Positions 8,521 through 20,830 are shown, numbered from the stretch's first letter. The stretch: DNA of 64,000 nucleotides from Vibrio halioticoli NBRC 102217 (GCF_000496695.1 NZ_BAUJ01000003.1:124001-188000), one strand, 5' to 3'. Notes: generated by a model from the letters alone, not told the origin. Made by a program: numbers and translations.

Positions 8521-9705
8521 GTGTCTAAAGAAAAATTTGAACGTACGAAACCGCACGTAAACGTTGGTACTATCGGCCACGTTGACCACGGTAAAACAAC
8601 TCTAACTGCAGCTATCTGTACTACTCTTTCAAAAGTATACGGTGGTGAAGCTAAAGACTTCGCATCTATCGATAATGCTCCAGAAGAGCGTGAGCGCGGT
8701 ATCACAATCGCTACTTCTCACGTAGAGTACGATACTCCAGAACGTCACTACGCACACGTAGACTGTCCAGGACACGCCGATTATGTTAAAAACATGATCA
8801 CTGGTGCTGCTCAAATGGATGGTGGTATCCTAGTTGTTGCTGCAACTGATGGTCCAATGCCTCAAACTCGTGAGCACATCCTACTTGGTCGTCAGGTTGG
8901 TATTCCTTACATCATCGTATTCATGAACAAATGTGACATGGTTGATGACGAAGAGCTACTTGAACTAGTAGAAATGGAAGTTCGTGAACTTCTTTCTGAG
9001 TACGAATACCCAGGAGATGATCTTCCAGTAATCCAAGGTTCTGCACTTGGCGCACTAAACGGCGAGAAGCAGTGGGAAGACAAGATTGTTGAGCTTGCAG
9101 AAGCACTAGATTCTTACATTCCACTTCCAGAGCGTGCTGTTGACCAACCGTTCCTACTACCAATTGAAGATGTATTCTCAATTCAAGGTCGTGGTACTGT
9201 TGTTACTGGTCGTATCGAGCGCGGTATCCTACGCGTAGGTGACGAAGTAGAAATCGTTGGTATCAAAGATACTACTCTTACTACTTGTACTGGTGTTGAA
9301 ATGTTCCGTAAACTGCTTGACGAAGGTCGTGCTGGTGAGAACGTTGGTGCACTACTACGTGGTACTAAGCGTGATGACGTTGAACGTGGCCAAGTACTTG
9401 CTGCTAAAGGTTCTATCAACCCACACACTAAATTTGAGTCAGAAGTATACGTTCTTTCTAAAGATGAAGGCGGCCGTCATACTCCTTTCTTCAAAGGTTA
9501 CCGTCCACAGTTCTACTTCCGTACAACTGACGTAACAGGCGACATCACTCTACCTGAAGGCGTAGAAATGGTAATGCCAGGTGACAACGTTCAAATGACT
9601 GTTGAGCTAATCGCTCCAATCGCAATGGACGAAGGTCTACGCTTCGCAATCCGTGAAGGTGGCCGTACTGTTGGTGCTGGTGTTGTTGCTAAGATCTTTG
9701 ACTAA
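8521..9705 (+). CDS. tuf: Elongation factor Tu
   Basis: GTPase that brings aminoacyl-tRNA to the ribosome; 394 residues. G1 [10 protein letters not shown]3 [12 protein letters not shown] and G4 NKCD are all present, as is the effector sequence ERGITI. GTG start preceded by AGGAAGGA. Codon use is extremely biased. Last gene of the str operon, followed by a strong terminator. Confidence 0.99.
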   Translation: MSKEKFERTKPHVNVGTIGHVDHGKTTLTAAICTTLSKVYGGEAKDFASIDNAPEERERGITIATSHVEYDTPERHYAHVDCPGHADYVKNMITGAAQMDGGILVVAATDGPMPQTREHILLGRQVGIPYIIVFMNKCDMVDDEELLELVEMEVRELLSEYEYPGDDLPVIQGSALGALNGEKQWEDKIVELAEALDSYIPLPERAVDQPFLLPIEDVFSIQGRGTVVTGRIERGILRVGDEVEIVGIKDTTLTTCTGVEMFRKLLDEGRAGENVGALLRGTKRDDVERGQVLAAKGSINPHTKFESEVYVLSKDEGGRHTPFFKGYRPQFYFRTTDVTGDITLPEGVEMVMPGDNVQMTVELIAPIAMDEGLRFAIREGGRTVGAGVVAKIFD

Positions 9706-9753
9706 TATTTAGTTAAAATCTTGCACACTTCTTCATAAGAAGAAACTGCATTT

Positions 9754-9782
9754 AAAAGGGAAGCTTAGGCTTCCCTTTTTTT
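9754..9782 (+). terminator. Rho-independent terminator of the str operon
   Basis: GGGAAGC (9758-9764) pairs with GCTTCCC (9769-9775), extended by AAAA/TTTT, and followed by a T run. Confidence 0.93.
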
Positions 9783-9877
9783 ATGCTAAAAATAGTGAGG
9801 GCAGTACAGGGGAGGGTGGATATTAGTGCTAGTCTCTAGTGGCTTTACGTAAATTACGATTAATTTTCGCTCACCTC

Positions 9878-9905
9878 TTGCATCCCCCTCTACGATCTGT
9901 ATAAT
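9878..9905 (+). promoter_or_regulatory. S10 operon promoter
   Basis: TTGCAT (9878-9883), 16-base spacer, perfect TATAAT (9900-9905), then a C/G-containing discriminator. Transcription would start near 9912, giving a leader of about 255 bases. Confidence 0.82.
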
Positions 9906-9911
9906 CCTTCG

Positions 9912-10479
<568 letters not shown>

Positions 10480-10493
10480 GGGAGATTAGAAGA

Positions 10494-11123
10494 ATGATTG
10501 GTCTAGTCGGACGTAAAGTGGGTATGACCCGCGTATTTACCGAAGAAGGCGTTTCTATCCCAGTAACTGTAGTGGAAGTAGAAAACAACCGTGTATCACA
10601 AGTTCGTACTCTTGATACTGATGGTTATTCTGCAATCCAGATTACAGCTGGTGCTAAGAAAGCTAACCGCGTTAATAAAGCCGAAGCTGGTCACTTTGCG
10701 AAAGCAGGTGTTGAAGCAGGTCGCGGTCTTTGGGAATTCCGTTTAGAAAACGGTGAAGAGTTTGAAGTTGGCGCTGAGCTAAACGTAGAACTTTTCAATG
10801 AAGTAAAAAAAGTAGACGTTACTGGTACTTCTAAAGGTAAAGGCTTCCAAGGCGCTATCAAGCGTTGGAATTTCTCTACTCAAGATATGACTCACGGTAA
10901 CTCCTTGTCTCACCGCGCACCAGGTTCAATTGGCCAATGTCAAACTCCAGGTCGCGTATTTAAAGGCAAGAAAATGGCTGGTCACATGGGTGCTGAGCGT
11001 GTAACGACTCAAAACCTAGAGATCGTACGTGTTGACGCTGAGCGCAATCTGCTTCTTATTAAAGGTGCAGTACCAGGCTCAATCGGCGGCAACGTTATCG
11101 TAAAACCAGCTGTTAAAGCATAA
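10494..11123 (+). CDS. rplC: 50S ribosomal protein L3
   Basis: Early 23S rRNA-binding assembly protein, 209 residues. It starts [15 protein letters not shown] and carries the long internal loop ([28 protein letters not shown]) that reaches the peptidyl-transferase centre; this loop holds the Gln that PrmB methylates in E. coli. Ribosome site GGGAGA lies upstream, 14 bases after rpsJ. Confidence 0.98.
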   Translation: MIGLVGRKVGMTRVFTEEGVSIPVTVVEVENNRVSQVRTLDTDGYSAIQITAGAKKANRVNKAEAGHFAKAGVEAGRGLWEFRLENGEEFEVGAELNVELFNEVKKVDVTGTSKGKGFQGAIKRWNFSTQDMTHGNSLSHRAPGSIGQCQTPGRVFKGKKMAGHMGAERVTTQNLEIVRVDAERNLLLIKGAVPGSIGGNVIVKPAVKA

Positions 11124-11139
11124 CGTCTAGGAGTAAGTA

Positions 11140-11742
11140 ATGGAATTGATGGTTAAAGGTGCTGATGCACTAACTGTTTCCGAGACTACTTTCGGACGTG
11201 ACTTCAACGAAGCTCTTGTACACCAAGTAGTTGTTGCTTATGCAGCAGGTGCTCGTCAAGGTACTCGTGCTCAAAAGACTCGTTCTGAAGTATCTGGCGG
11301 TGGCGCTAAGCCATGGCGTCAAAAAGGTACTGGCCGTGCACGTGCTGGTACAATTCGTAGCCCAATCTGGCGATCAGGTGGTGTTACTTTTGCTGCGAAA
11401 CCACAGGATCACAGCCAAAAAGTAAACAAAAAAATGTATCGCGGTGCTATGAAAAGCATTCTTTCTGAGCTTGTTCGTCAAGAGCGTTTAATCGTTGTTG
11501 ATAACTTCTCAGTAGAAGCACCAAAAACAAAAGAGCTAGTAGCTAAGCTTAAAGATCTTGAGCTTAACGACGTTCTAATCGTGACTAGTGAAGTAGATGA
11601 GAATCTATTCTTAGCTGCTCGTAACCTTTATAAAGTTGATGCACGTGACGTAGCTGGTATTGATCCAGTAAGCCTAATTGCATTCGACAAGGTTCTAATT
11701 ACTGCTGATGCAGTGAAGCAAGTTGAGGAGATGCTGGCATGA
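11140..11742 (+). CDS. rplD: 50S ribosomal protein L4
   Basis: 23S rRNA-binding protein lining the exit tunnel and the autogenous repressor of this operon. 200 residues; the tunnel loop [25 protein letters not shown] is intact. Its last codons overlap rplW by 4 bases (ATGA), so the two are translationally coupled. Confidence 0.99.
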   Translation: MELMVKGADALTVSETTFGRDFNEALVHQVVVAYAAGARQGTRAQKTRSEVSGGGAKPWRQKGTGRARAGTIRSPIWRSGGVTFAAKPQDHSQKVNKKMYRGAMKSILSELVRQERLIVVDNFSVEAPKTKELVAKLKDLELNDVLIVTSEVDENLFLAARNLYKVDARDVAGIDPVSLIAFDKVLITADAVKQVEEMLA

Positions 11743-12041
11743 TCACTGAAGAGCGTCTACTAAAAGTTCTACGTGCTCCACATATCTCTGAAAAAGCAAC
11801 TATGGCTGCAGAGAAAGCGAACACTATCGTTTTCAAAGTAGCAAAAGATGCAACTAAAAAAGAGATCAAAGCAGCTGTAGAAAAGCTATTTGAAGTTGAA
11901 GTTAAGTCTGTAAATACTCTTGTTCTTAAGGGTAAGACCAAACGTCAAGGTATGCGTGAAGGCCGTCGTTCAGACGTGAAAAAAGCTTACGTTACCTTGA
12001 AAGAAGGTCAAGATCTTGACTTCGTTGGCGGTGCGGAATAA
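11739..12041 (+). CDS. rplW: 50S ribosomal protein L23
   Basis: Tunnel-exit protein, docking site for trigger factor and SRP; 100 residues starting [21 protein letters not shown]. Overlaps the rplD stop by 4 bases. Confidence 0.98.
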   Translation: MITEERLLKVLRAPHISEKATMAAEKANTIVFKVAKDATKKEIKAAVEKLFEVEVKSVNTLVLKGKTKRQGMREGRRSDVKKAYVTLKEGQDLDFVGGAE

Positions 12042-12056
12042 CAGGAGTAGTTAAGA

Positions 12057-12881
12057 ATGGCTATTGTTAAATGTAAGCCGACTTCCCCTGGTCGTCGTCA
12101 CGTAGTTAAAGTTGTTAACGCTGACCTGCACAAGGGTAAGCCATACGCTCCACTTCTAGAGAAAAACTCTAAGAATGGTGGTCGTAACAACAACGGTCGT
12201 ATCACAGTACGTCACATCGGTGGTGGTCACAAACATCACTACCGTCTAGTTGACTTTAAACGTACTAAAGATGGCATCCCAGCGAAAGTTGAGCGTCTAG
12301 AATACGATCCAAACCGTAGCGCAAACATTGCTCTAGTTCTGTACGCAGACGGTGAGCGTCGCTACATTATTGCACCAAAAGGCATTTCAGCTGGAGATTC
12401 AATCCAGTCTGGTGTTGATGCGCCAATCAAAGCAGGTAACACTCTGCCGATGCGCAACATCCCAGTAGGTTCAACTGTACACTGTGTTGAACTTAAGCCT
12501 GGTAAAGGTGCACAAATTGCTCGTTCTGCAGGTGCATACGCACAAATCATCGCTCGCGATGGTGCATATGTAACTCTACGCCTACGTTCAGGTGAAATGC
12601 GCAAAGTTCTTTCTGAGGGTCGTGCTACGATCGGTGAAGTTGGTAACTCTGAGCACATGCTACGTGAACTAGGTAAAGCTGGTGCTTCACGCTGGCGCGG
12701 CGTACGTCCAACCGTACGTGGTGTTGTAATGAACCCGGTAGATCACCCACACGGTGGTGGTGAAGGTCGTACTTCTGGTGGTCGTCACCCAGTATCACCT
12801 TGGGGTCAGCCTACTAAAGGCTTTAAGACTCGTAAGAACAAGCGCACTGACAAGTACATCGTACGTCGTCGTAACAAGTAA
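12057..12881 (+). CDS. rplB: 50S ribosomal protein L2
   Basis: Large-subunit protein needed for subunit association and peptidyl-transferase assembly; 274 residues. The conserved segment [18 protein letters not shown], with the functional His near residue 230, is intact, as is the basic C-terminus. AGGAG ribosome site. Confidence 0.99.
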   Translation: MAIVKCKPTSPGRRHVVKVVNADLHKGKPYAPLLEKNSKNGGRNNNGRITVRHIGGGHKHHYRLVDFKRTKDGIPAKVERLEYDPNRSANIALVLYADGERRYIIAPKGISAGDSIQSGVDAPIKAGNTLPMRNIPVGSTVHCVELKPGKGAQIARSAGAYAQIIARDGAYVTLRLRSGEMRKVLSEGRATIGEVGNSEHMLRELGKAGASRWRGVRPTVRGVVMNPVDHPHGGGEGRTSGGRHPVSPWGQPTKGFKTRKNKRTDKYIVRRRNK

Positions 12882-12888
12882 TCTATAA

Positions 12889-13179
<291 letters not shown>

Positions 13180-13189
13180 GGAGTAGATA

Positions 13190-13522
13190 ATGGAAGCTTT
13201 AGCTAAACATAACTTTGCTCGTATTTCTCCACAGAAAGCTCGCCTTGTTGCGGACCAAATCCGTGGCAAGAATGTTGATCAAGCACTAGAAATCCTAACT
13301 TTCAGCAACAAAAAAGCTGCTGTGCTAGTTAAGAAAGTTCTTGAATCAGCAATCGCGAACGCTGAGCATAACGAAGGTGCAGATATCGACGATCTAAATG
13401 TCGCTAAAATCTTCGTAGATGAAGGTCCTATCATGAAGCGTATTATGCCTCGTGCTAAAGGCCGTGCCGACCGTATCTTGAAGCGTTCTTGCCACATCAC
13501 AATTGTTGTTGCAGACGCTTAA
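13190..13522 (+). CDS. rplV: 50S ribosomal protein L22
   Basis: Exit-tunnel protein of 110 residues; the long beta hairpin ([23 protein letters not shown]) that forms the constriction with L4 is complete, with no macrolide-resistance deletion. Starts 10 bases after rpsS. Confidence 0.99.
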   Translation: MEALAKHNFARISPQKARLVADQIRGKNVDQALEILTFSNKKAAVLVKKVLESAIANAEHNEGADIDDLNVAKIFVDEGPIMKRIMPRAKGRADRILKRSCHITIVVADA

Positions 13523-13538
13523 GACTAGGAGATAAGCA

Positions 13539-14237
13539 ATGGGTCAGAAAGTACATCCTAATGGTATTCGTCTTGGCATCGTCAAGCCTTGGAATGCTAC
13601 ATGGTTTGCTAATACCAAAGATTTCGCTGACAACCTAGACGGCGACTTCAAGGTACGTCAGTTCCTTACTAAGGAACTTTCAAAAGCGTCTCTTTCACGT
13701 ATCGTTATCGAACGTCCAGCTAAGAGCATTCGTGTGACTATTCACACTGCTCGCCCTGGCGTTGTTATCGGTAAGAAAGGTGAAGACGTTGAGAAGCTAC
13801 GCACAGCTGTAGCTAAAATCGCAGGTGTACCAGCGCAAATTAACATCGCTGAAGTACGTAAGCCTGAGCTAGATGGTCAATTAGTGGCTGATAGCATCGC
13901 GTCTCAGCTAGAGCGTCGTGTTATGTTCCGTCGTGCTATGAAGCGCGCGGTACAAAACGCAATGCGTCTTGGCGCTAAAGGTATCAAAGTAGAAGTAAGC
14001 GGCCGTCTTGGCGGTGCTGAAATCGCGCGTACTGAATGGTACCGTGAAGGCCGTGTGCCACTACATACCCTTCGTGCTGACATCGATTACGCAACTTCTT
14101 CGGCTCACACCCAATACGGTGTGATCGGCATTAAAGTCTGGATCTTCAAAGGTGAAATCCTAGGCGGTATGCCAGCTGCTAATGCAGTAGAGCCAAAGGC
14201 TGACAAGCCTAAGAAGCAGCGTAAAGGCCGTAAGTAA
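13539..14237 (+). CDS. rpsC: 30S ribosomal protein S3
   Basis: mRNA-entry-site protein of 232 residues. The KH domain motif [15 protein letters not shown] and the C-terminal domain ([30 protein letters not shown]) are intact; the basic tail ends KKQRKGRK. Confidence 0.99.
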   Translation: MGQKVHPNGIRLGIVKPWNATWFANTKDFADNLDGDFKVRQFLTKELSKASLSRIVIERPAKSIRVTIHTARPGVVIGKKGEDVEKLRTAVAKIAGVPAQINIAEVRKPELDGQLVADSIASQLERRVMFRRAMKRAVQNAMRLGAKGIKVEVSGRLGGAEIARTEWYREGRVPLHTLRADIDYATSSAHTQYGVIGIKVWIFKGEILGGMPAANAVEPKADKPKKQRKGRK

Positions 14238-14248
14238 GGAGTCGACAG

Positions 14249-14659
14249 ATGCTACAACCTAAACGTACTAAGTTCCGTAAGGTTCAGACTGGTCGTAACC
14301 GTGGCCTAGCTAAAGGTACTGAAGTAAGCTTCGGCGAATTCGGTCTTAAAGCTGTTGGTCGTGGACGTATTACTGCTCGTCAAATCGAAGCGGCACGTCG
14401 TGCTATGACACGTCATGTTAAACGTCAAGGTCAAATTTGGATTCGTATCTTCCCAGACAAACCGATTACTGAAAAACCTCTTGAAGTTCGTCAAGGTAAA
14501 GGTAAAGGTAACGTTGAGTACTGGGTTGCTCAAATCCAACCTGGCAAGGTTATGTACGAAATGAATGGCGTACCTGAAGAGTTGGCACGTGAAGCGTTCC
14601 GCCTAGCGGCACGTAAACTGCCTATCAAAACAACATTTGTAACTAAGCAGGTGATGTAA
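14249..14659 (+). CDS. rplP: 50S ribosomal protein L16
   Basis: A-site-proximal large-subunit protein, 136 residues, [19 protein letters not shown]. The Arg hydroxylated by RoxA in E. coli lies in the conserved segment near residue 81 ([12 protein letters not shown] region). Its stop codon shares one base with the rpmC start (TAATG). Confidence 0.99.
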   Translation: MLQPKRTKFRKVQTGRNRGLAKGTEVSFGEFGLKAVGRGRITARQIEAARRAMTRHVKRQGQIWIRIFPDKPITEKPLEVRQGKGKGNVEYWVAQIQPGKVMYEMNGVPEELAREAFRLAARKLPIKTTFVTKQVM

Positions 14660-14850
14660 TGAAAGCACAAGAGCTACGTGAAAAGAGCGTTGAAGAACTT
14701 AACGCTGAGCTATTGAATTTGCTACGTGAACAGTTCAACTTGCGCATGCAAGCTGCGACTGGTCAACTACAGCAAACACATACTCTTAAAGCTGTACGTC
14801 GTGATATCGCACGTGTTAAAACCATATTGACTGAGAAGGCAGGCGCATAA
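14659..14850 (+). CDS. rpmC: 50S ribosomal protein L29
   Basis: Small helical protein at the tunnel exit, 63 residues, [19 protein letters not shown]. Both ends overlap neighbours by a single base (TAATG), implying translational coupling from rplP to rpsQ. Confidence 0.98.
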   Translation: MKAQELREKSVEELNAELLNLLREQFNLRMQAATGQLQQTHTLKAVRRDIARVKTILTEKAGA

Positions 14851-15104
14851 TGAGCGACAAAATCCGTACTTCACTTGGTCGTATCGTAAGTGACAAAGGC
14901 GATAAGTCTATTGTTGTTGCTATCGAGCGCATGGTTAAACACCCTATTTACGGCAAGTTCGTAAAGCGCACGACTAAGATCCACGCACATGATGAAAACA
15001 ACGAGTGTAGCCTAGGCGATACCGTTGAAATTCAAGAGTGTCGTCCACTGTCTAAGACTAAATCTTGGACTTTGGTAAAAGTTGTAAAAAAAGCGAAAGT
15101 TTAA
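14850..15104 (+). CDS. rpsQ: 30S ribosomal protein S17
   Basis: Primary 16S-binding OB-fold protein, 84 residues, with [18 protein letters not shown] and [27 protein letters not shown]. Last gene of the S10 operon. Confidence 0.98.
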   Translation: MSDKIRTSLGRIVSDKGDKSIVVAIERMVKHPIYGKFVKRTTKIHAHDENNECSLGDTVEIQECRPLSKTKSWTLVKVVKKAKV

Positions 15105-15125
15105 TTTTCGTTAGTTTTTAACAAC

Positions 15126-15168
15126 TTAAAGCGGCTTCCAGGATTTTTTGGGAGCCGCTTATTTTTTG
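15126..15168 (+). terminator. Rho-independent terminator of the S10 operon
   Basis: AAGCGGCTTCC (15129-15139) pairs with GGGAGCCGCTT (15150-15160), with one T-G pair, followed by ATTTTTT. Confidence 0.93.
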
Positions 15169-15170
15169 CC

Positions 15171-15199
15171 TACCCAATTGGGTAAAAGGGTGTTACAAT
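15171..15199 (+). promoter_or_regulatory. spc operon promoter with overlapping palindrome
   Basis: An extended -10 (TGT then TACAAT, 15191-15199) precedes a C/G-rich discriminator (TCGCATCCC). No good -35 is present; in its place is a perfect 14-bp palindrome TACCCAATTGGGTA (15171-15184). A short hairpin with GACCC/GGGTC capped by GAGA (15225-15238) lies in the leader. Confidence 0.7.
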
Positions 15200-15268
15200 T
15201 CGCATCCCTTTAAAGAGGCAGCCCGACCCGAGAGGGTCTAGTTTTTAATATTTAGCGGAGCACTAACA

Positions 15269-15640
15269 ATGATCCAAATGCAAAGTACACTTGACGCTGC
15301 AGATAACTCTGGCGCGCGCAAGGTAATGTGTATTAAGGTTCTGGGTGGCTCACACCGTCGTTATGCACATATCGGTGATATCATCAAAGTTACTGTTAAG
15401 GAAGCAATTCCTCGCGGTAAAGTAAAAAAAGGTGATGTACTGAAGGCGGTTGTTGTGCGCACTCGTAAAGGCGTACGTCGTCCAGACGGTTCTGTCATTC
15501 GCTTCGACCGTAATGCTTGTGTATTGTTGAACGACACTACTGAGCAACCAGTCGGCACTCGTATCTTTGGCCCAGTGACTCGTGAACTTCGTAATGCGAA
15601 ATTCATGAAGATTGTTTCACTGGCTCCAGAAGTACTATAA
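15269..15640 (+). CDS. rplN: 50S ribosomal protein L14
   Basis: Intersubunit-bridge protein, also the target of the silencing factor RsfS; 123 residues, with [20 protein letters not shown] and the C-terminus [13 protein letters not shown]. First gene of the spc operon, with GCGGAG upstream. Confidence 0.99.
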   Translation: MIQMQSTLDAADNSGARKVMCIKVLGGSHRRYAHIGDIIKVTVKEAIPRGKVKKGDVLKAVVVRTRKGVRRPDGSVIRFDRNACVLLNDTTEQPVGTRIFGPVTRELRNAKFMKIVSLAPEVL

Positions 15641-15651
15641 GGAGCAGTAAA

Positions 15652-15969
15652 ATGGCAGCTAAAATCCGTCGTGATGACGAAGTAATCGTTCTTGCTGGTA
15701 AAGATAAAGGCAAGAAAGGTAAAGTAACTAAGGTTCTGACAACTGGTAAAGTTATCGTTGAAGGTATCAACCTTGTTAAGAAACATCAGAAGCCTGTACC
15801 GGCTATGAATGTTCAAGGTGGTATCGTAGAGCAAGAAGCAGCAATTGATGCTTCAAACATTGCAGTCTACAACGCAGCTACAGGTAAAGCAGACCGTATC
15901 GGTTTCCGTTTCGAAGATGGCAAGAAGGTTCGCTTCTTCAAGTCTAACGGCGAAACCGTTTCTAACTAA
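15652..15969 (+). CDS. rplX: 50S ribosomal protein L24
   Basis: Assembly-initiator protein of the large subunit, 105 residues, with KOW motif [18 protein letters not shown] at the N-terminus. Confidence 0.98.
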   Translation: MAAKIRRDDEVIVLAGKDKGKKGKVTKVLTTGKVIVEGINLVKKHQKPVPAMNVQGGIVEQEAAIDASNIAVYNAATGKADRIGFRFEDGKKVRFFKSNGETVSN

Positions 15970-15993
15970 GAATAGAGTAATTTGGAGTGAACT

Positions 15994-16533
15994 ATGGCGA
16001 AACTGCATGATTACTACAAGTCGTCTGTAGTCGCTGAACTTACCAAAGAGTTCAGCTACACAAGCGTCATGCAAGTCCCTAGAATCGATAAGATCACCCT
16101 TAATATGGGTGTGGGTGAAGCAATCAACGATAAAAAGCTTCTAGAAAACGCAGCTTCTGATATGGCAACGATCTCTGGTCAAAAGCCACTAATCACTAAA
16201 GCGCGTAAATCTGTTGCTGGTTTTAAAATCCGCGAAGGCTACCCAATCGGTTGTAAAGTAACCTTGCGTGGCGAACGTATGTGGGATTTCTTGGAGCGTT
16301 TGATTAACATCGCTCTACCACGTGTACGTGACTTCCGTGGTGTTAGCGCTAAGTCTTTTGACGGACGCGGTAACTACAGCATGGGCGTTCGCGAGCAAAT
16401 CATCTTCCCGGAAATCGACTTTGATAAAGTTGATCGCGTTCGTGGTCTTGATATTACTATCACGACTTCTGCGAGCACCGATGAGGAAGGCCGAGCTCTG
16501 CTGGCTGCCTTTAACTTCCCATTCCGTAAGTAA
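15994..16533 (+). CDS. rplE: 50S ribosomal protein L5
   Basis: 5S rRNA-binding protein, 179 residues, [20 protein letters not shown] to AFNFPFRK. In E. coli the regulatory S8-binding site overlaps the start of this gene; the first codons here (KLHDYYK) are the same at protein level, so the same control of the spc operon is likely but not proven. Confidence 0.99.
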   Translation: MAKLHDYYKSSVVAELTKEFSYTSVMQVPRIDKITLNMGVGEAINDKKLLENAASDMATISGQKPLITKARKSVAGFKIREGYPIGCKVTLRGERMWDFLERLINIALPRVRDFRGVSAKSFDGRGNYSMGVREQIIFPEIDFDKVDRVRGLDITITTSASTDEEGRALLAAFNFPFRK

Positions 16534-16550
16534 GGTGAAGGGTTACTGTT

Positions 16551-16856
16551 ATGGCTAAACAATCTATGAAAGCACGCGAAACTAAACGTGCTAAGCTAGT
16601 AGCAAAATTCGCTGAAAAGCGTCGTGCGCTTAAAATCACTATTAGTGATGTTAACGCATCTGAAGAAGAGCGTTGGGATGCAGTTCTAAAACTACAATCT
16701 CTACCACGTGATTCAAGTGCATCTCGTCAGCGTAACCGTTGCAACCAAACTGGTCGTCCACACGGTTACCTACGTAAGTTCGGTCTAAGCCGTATTAAGG
16801 TTCGTGAAGCTTGCATGAAAGGCGAGATTCCGGGTCTTCGTAAGGCTAGCTGGTAA
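16551..16856 (+). CDS. rpsN: 30S ribosomal protein S14 (zinc-independent type)
   Basis: 101-residue long form without the CxxC zinc pairs, as usual for gammaproteobacteria. Conserved core [43 protein letters not shown]. Confidence 0.98.
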   Translation: MAKQSMKARETKRAKLVAKFAEKRRALKITISDVNASEEERWDAVLKLQSLPRDSSASRQRNRCNQTGRPHGYLRKFGLSRIKVREACMKGEIPGLRKASW

Positions 16857-16885
16857 TTGCCACTTAATCATTTGGAGTAAATCGT

Positions 16886-17278
16886 ATGAGCATGCAAGAT
16901 CCGATTTCGGATATGCTGACCCGCATTCGTAACGGTCAGTCAGCAAATAAAGTTGCTGTAAAAATGCCTTCTTCAAAGCTTAAAGTTGCAATCGCTACTT
17001 TGCTAAAAAACGAAGGTTACATCACAGACTTCGCTGTTGAAAGCGGAGCAAAACCAGAGCTAGAAGTTACTCTTAAGTACTTCCAAGCAAAACCAGTAAT
17101 CGAGCAAATCCAACGTGTTTCTCGTCCAGGTCTGCGTGTCTATAAAAATAAAGACAGCCTTCCTTCAGTGATGGGTGGTTTGGGTATTGCTGTAGTGTCC
17201 ACTTCCAAAGGTCTTATGTCTGACCGCGCCGCTCGCAAAGCGGGTCTTGGTGGTGAGATCATCTGCTACGTAGCTTAA
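16886..17278 (+). CDS. rpsH: 30S ribosomal protein S8
   Basis: Central-domain 16S-binding protein and autogenous repressor of the spc operon; 130 residues, with the RNA-binding C-terminus [27 protein letters not shown]. Confidence 0.99.
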   Translation: MSMQDPISDMLTRIRNGQSANKVAVKMPSSKLKVAIATLLKNEGYITDFAVESGAKPELEVTLKYFQAKPVIEQIQRVSRPGLRVYKNKDSLPSVMGGLGIAVVSTSKGLMSDRAARKAGLGGEIICYVA

Positions 17279-17288
17279 GGAGTAGAAT

Positions 17289-17822
17289 ATGTCTCGTGTT
17301 GCTAAAGCACCTGTCGCTATTCCAGCTGGAGTAGAGGTGAAGATTAATGGTCAAGAAGTTACTGTGAAAGGCCCTAAGGGTGAACTTTCTCGCGTTTTCA
17401 ACAACGCAGTAGTAATTTCTCAGGAAGAGAACAACCTAACTTTCGGTCCACGTGAAGGTGTAGCTGGTGCTTGGGCACAAGCTGGTACTGCGCGTGCACT
17501 TGTAAACAACATGGTTGTTGGTGTTACTGAAGGCTTTACTAAGAAACTAGTTCTTAAGGGTGTTGGTTACCGTGCTGCTATCAAAGGCAACGCTGTAAAC
17601 TTGACTCTAGGTTTCTCTCACCCAGTTGAGCACGAAGTGCCAGCGGGTATTAAAGCCGAATGTCCTAGCCAAACTGAAATTGTTCTAACTGGTGCTGATA
17701 AGCAACTAGTTGGTCAAACAGCGGCTAACATTCGTTCTTACCGTGAGCCTGAACCTTATAAAGGTAAAGGTGTTCGTTACGCAGATGAATATGTGCGTAC
17801 CAAAGAAGCTAAGAAGAAGTAA
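17289..17822 (+). CDS. rplF: 50S ribosomal protein L6
   Basis: Protein of the factor-binding region, 177 residues, two L6 domains; C-terminal rRNA-binding motif [25 protein letters not shown]. Confidence 0.99.
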   Translation: MSRVAKAPVAIPAGVEVKINGQEVTVKGPKGELSRVFNNAVVISQEENNLTFGPREGVAGAWAQAGTARALVNNMVVGVTEGFTKKLVLKGVGYRAAIKGNAVNLTLGFSHPVEHEVPAGIKAECPSQTEIVLTGADKQLVGQTAANIRSYREPEPYKGKGVRYADEYVRTKEAKKK

Positions 17823-17831
17823 GGTAACACT

Positions 17832-18185
17832 ATGGATAAGAAAGCATCTCGCATCCGTCGTGCTACACGTGCACGTCGTAAGATTGCTGAACTTCGTGTG
17901 AACCGTCTAGTAGTACACCGTACTCCTCGTCATGTGTATGCACAGGTTATTGCACCAAACGGCTCTGAGGTTATCGCAGCTGCTTCTACTGTAGAAAAAG
18001 CGATCCGTGAGCAAGTTAAGAACACTGGTAACGTTGACGCTGCTAAAGCTGTAGGTAAAGCTATTGCTGAGCGCGCTATCGAAAAAGGCATTTCAAATGT
18101 TGCTTTCGATCGTTCTGGTTTCCAATACCACGGTCGAGTAGCGGCGCTAGCAGATTCTGCTCGCGAAGCTGGTCTGAAATTCTAA
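17832..18185 (+). CDS. rplR: 50S ribosomal protein L18
   Basis: 5S rRNA-binding protein, 117 residues, [21 protein letters not shown], ending [25 protein letters not shown]. Confidence 0.99.
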   Translation: MDKKASRIRRATRARRKIAELRVNRLVVHRTPRHVYAQVIAPNGSEVIAAASTVEKAIREQVKNTGNVDAAKAVGKAIAERAIEKGISNVAFDRSGFQYHGRVAALADSAREAGLKF

Positions 18186-18199
18186 GGTAGGGTTGATCG

Positions 18200-18700
18200 A
18201 TGGCTAAAGAACAACAACAAGCTTCAGATTTGGCGGAAAAATTAATCGCCGTTAACCGTGTTGCTAAAACGGTTAAAGGTGGTCGAATCTTTAGTTTTAC
18301 TGCACTAACAGTAGTTGGTGACGGTAACGGTCGCATAGGTTTCGGTTACGGCAAAGCTCGTGAAGTACCTGCAGCGATTCAAAAAGCAATGGAAAAAGCT
18401 CGTCGTAACATGGTTACGATCGCGCTTAATGAAGGTACTCTTCACCACGCGGTGAAAGGTCGTCACACTGGCTCTAAAGTATACATGCAGCCAGCTGCGG
18501 AAGGTACTGGTATCATCGCCGGCGGTGCGATGCGTGCAGTACTAGAAGTTGTAGGTGTTCGAAACGTACTTGCGAAAGCATACGGTTCAACAAACCCTAT
18601 CAACGTAGTTCGCGCGACTATTGATGGTTTAAGCGGCATGAAATCTCCAGAGATGATTGCAGCTAAACGTGGTCTAACTGTTGAAAATATTTCGGAGTAA
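18200..18700 (+). CDS. rpsE: 30S ribosomal protein S5
   Basis: Decoding-fidelity protein, 166 residues. The double-stranded-RNA-binding-like N domain and the spectinomycin-site loop (about residues 20-28, [16 protein letters not shown]) are wild type in form. Confidence 0.99.
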   Translation: MAKEQQQASDLAEKLIAVNRVAKTVKGGRIFSFTALTVVGDGNGRIGFGYGKAREVPAAIQKAMEKARRNMVTIALNEGTLHHAVKGRHTGSKVYMQPAAEGTGIIAGGAMRAVLEVVGVRNVLAKAYGSTNPINVVRATIDGLSGMKSPEMIAAKRGLTVENISE

Positions 18701-18705
18701 GCACC

Positions 18706-18882
18706 ATGGCAACTATCAAAGTAACTCAAACTAAAAGCTCAATCGGTCGTCTACCTAAGCACAAATTGTGCTTACGTGGTCTAGGCCTTCGTCGCATCAA
18801 CCATACGGTAGAACTTGAAGACACGCCTGCAATTCGCGGCATGATCAACAAGGTTTACTACATGGTTAAAGTTGAGGAGTAA
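18706..18882 (+). CDS. rpmD: 50S ribosomal protein L30
   Basis: 58-residue protein, [20 protein letters not shown], ending [12 protein letters not shown] at 18706 is preceded by GGAG at 18694-18697, within the last codons of rpsE. It lies in the standard place between rpsE and rplO. Confidence 0.97.
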   Translation: MATIKVTQTKSSIGRLPKHKLCLRGLGLRRINHTVELEDTPAIRGMINKVYYMVKVEE

Positions 18883-18887
18883 TCAGA

Positions 18888-19322
18888 ATGCGTTTGAATA
18901 CTCTATCACCGGCTGCTGGTTCTAAGCCTTCTAAGAAGCGCGTAGGCCGTGGTATCGGTTCTGGCCTTGGTAAAACAGGTGGCCGTGGCCACAAAGGTCA
19001 AAAGTCACGCTCTGGCGGCAGTGTTCGTCCAGGTTTTGAAGGCGGTCAAATGCCTTTGAAACAGCGTCTACCTAAGTTCGGCTTCACTTCTCGTAAGAGC
19101 CTAGTGTCTGCTGAAGTTCGTCTAGCTGAGCTAGCGAAAGTAACTGGTGACGTTGTAGATCTAAACAGCCTTAAAGCTGCTAACGTAATCACTAAGAACA
19201 TCGAATTTGTAAAAGTTGTTCTTTCTGGTGAAATTAACAAAGCTGTGACTGTTAAAGGTCTTCGCGTAACTAAAGGCGCTAAAGCTGCTATTGAAGCTGC
19301 CGGCGGTAAAATCGAAGAATAA
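18888..19322 (+). CDS. rplO: 50S ribosomal protein L15
   Basis: Late-assembly protein, 144 residues; [20 protein letters not shown] and a Gly/Arg/Lys-rich N-terminal extension, then a compact C domain. Confidence 0.99.
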   Translation: MRLNTLSPAAGSKPSKKRVGRGIGSGLGKTGGRGHKGQKSRSGGSVRPGFEGGQMPLKQRLPKFGFTSRKSLVSAEVRLAELAKVTGDVVDLNSLKAANVITKNIEFVKVVLSGEINKAVTVKGLRVTKGAKAAIEAAGGKIEE

Positions 19323-19342
19323 TCTTCGAGGGAAAGGTACAG

Positions 19343-20677
19343 ATGGCTAAAAAACCAGGACAAGATTTTAGTAGTGCAAAAAGTGGCGTATCGGAATTGA
19401 AAACACGCCTGTTATTCGTAATAGGTGCCTTGTTGGTGTTTCGTGCGGGTTCTTTTGTGCCGATCCCTGGTATTGACGCGGCTGTACTTGCCCAACTGTT
19501 AGACCAGCAACAAGGTACCATCGTTGAAATGTTCAACATGTTCTCCGGTGGTGCACTTTCGCGTGCATCTATCTTGGCCCTTGGTATCATGCCGTATATT
19601 TCGGCATCGATTGTGGTCCAATTGCTAACTGTTGTTCACCCTGCTTTAGCTGAGCTAAAGAAAGAGGGTGAGGCTGGCCGTCGTAAGATAAGTCAGTACA
19701 CACGTTACGGCACGCTCGTACTTGCAACATTCCAAGCTATAGGTATAGCAACAGGCTTACCGAATATGGTCGACAATCTGGTTGTTATCAACCAAACCAT
19801 GTTCACCCTGATTGCAACCGTAAGTTTAGTAACCGGCACCATGTTCTTAATGTGGTTAGGTGAACAAATTACAGAGCGCGGAATTGGTAACGGTATATCG
19901 TTAATCATCTTTGCAGGTATTGTTGCAGGATTGCCTAAAGCAATCGGGTCTACAATTGAGCAGGCGCGTCAAGGTGAATTGCACGTGCTTCTTCTACTGT
20001 TAATCGCAGTAATTGCATTTGCTGTTATCTACTTTGTTGTATTCATGGAACGTGGTCAGCGTCGTATCGTCGTTAACTACGCCAAGCGTCAACAAGGTCG
20101 TAAGGTATATGCAGCGCAGAGTTCACACCTACCATTGAAAATAAACATGGCTGGTGTAATCCCTGCAATTTTCGCATCAAGTATTATTTTGTTCCCAGGA
20201 ACATTAGCACAGTGGTTCGGTCAGAACGGCGAAAGTGCGACATTCGGTTGGTTAACTGATGTGTCACTAGCATTAAGCCCAGGTCAGCCGCTATATGTTA
20301 TGCTTTATGCGTCAGCGATTATCTTTTTCTGTTTCTTCTACACGGCGTTGGTATTCAACCCGCGTGAGACAGCAGATAACTTGAAGAAGTCTGGTGCTTT
20401 CGTACCCGGCATCCGCCCAGGAGAGCAGACAGCTAGATACATTGATAAAGTAATGACTAGACTAACCCTTGCAGGTGCTCTATATATTACCTTTATCTGT
20501 CTGATTCCCGAGTTCATGATGGTCATGTGGAACGTACGTTTCTACTTTGGCGGTACATCACTACTAATCGTAGTTGTTGTAATCATGGATTTCATGGCAC
20601 AGGTACAGACTCATCTGATGTCACAACAGTATGATTCTGTGTTGAAGAAAGCAAATCTGAAGGGTTATGGCCGTTAA
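19343..20677 (+). CDS. secY: Preprotein translocase subunit SecY
   Basis: Channel-forming subunit of the SecYEG translocon, 444 residues with ten predicted membrane helices. Recognisable are the plug region after TM1 ([25 protein letters not shown]), the TM4-5 loop ([14 protein letters not shown]) and the cytosolic C5 loop ([22 protein letters not shown]). Embedded in the spc operon between rplO and rpmJ. Confidence 0.99.
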   Translation: MAKKPGQDFSSAKSGVSELKTRLLFVIGALLVFRAGSFVPIPGIDAAVLAQLLDQQQGTIVEMFNMFSGGALSRASILALGIMPYISASIVVQLLTVVHPALAELKKEGEAGRRKISQYTRYGTLVLATFQAIGIATGLPNMVDNLVVINQTMFTLIATVSLVTGTMFLMWLGEQITERGIGNGISLIIFAGIVAGLPKAIGSTIEQARQGELHVLLLLLIAVIAFAVIYFVVFMERGQRRIVVNYAKRQQGRKVYAAQSSHLPLKINMAGVIPAIFASSIILFPGTLAQWFGQNGESATFGWLTDVSLALSPGQPLYVMLYASAIIFFCFFYTALVFNPRETADNLKKSGAFVPGIRPGEQTARYIDKVMTRLTLAGALYITFICLIPEFMMVMWNVRFYFGGTSLLIVVVVIMDFMAQVQTHLMSQQYDSVLKKANLKGYGR

Positions 20678-20716
20678 TTCGGTTGTAGTTCCAGATTTCA
20701 TTTACGGAGTTTAGCA

Positions 20717-20830
20717 ATGAAAGTTCGTGCTTCCGTTAAAAAAATCTGCCGTAACTGTAAGATCATCAAGCGCAACGGTGTTGTGCGTGTGATCTGCAGT
20801 GAGCCAAAGCATAAACAACGCCAAGGCTAA
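20717..20830 (+). CDS. rpmJ: 50S ribosomal protein L36 (zinc-binding form)
   Basis: 37-residue protein, [20 protein letters not shown], ending HKQRQG. Zinc ligands C11, C14, C27 and the His near 32 are all present, so this is the C+ form. ATG with ACGGAG upstream. Last gene of the spc operon. Confidence 0.97.
   Translation: MKVRASVKKICRNCKIIKRNGVVRVICSEPKHKQRQG

Noticed and set aside
15361..15834. 157-codon open frame on the reverse strand under rplN-rplX
   Set aside because: It is antisense to two intact ribosomal protein genes, has no plausible ribosome site and resembles no family.
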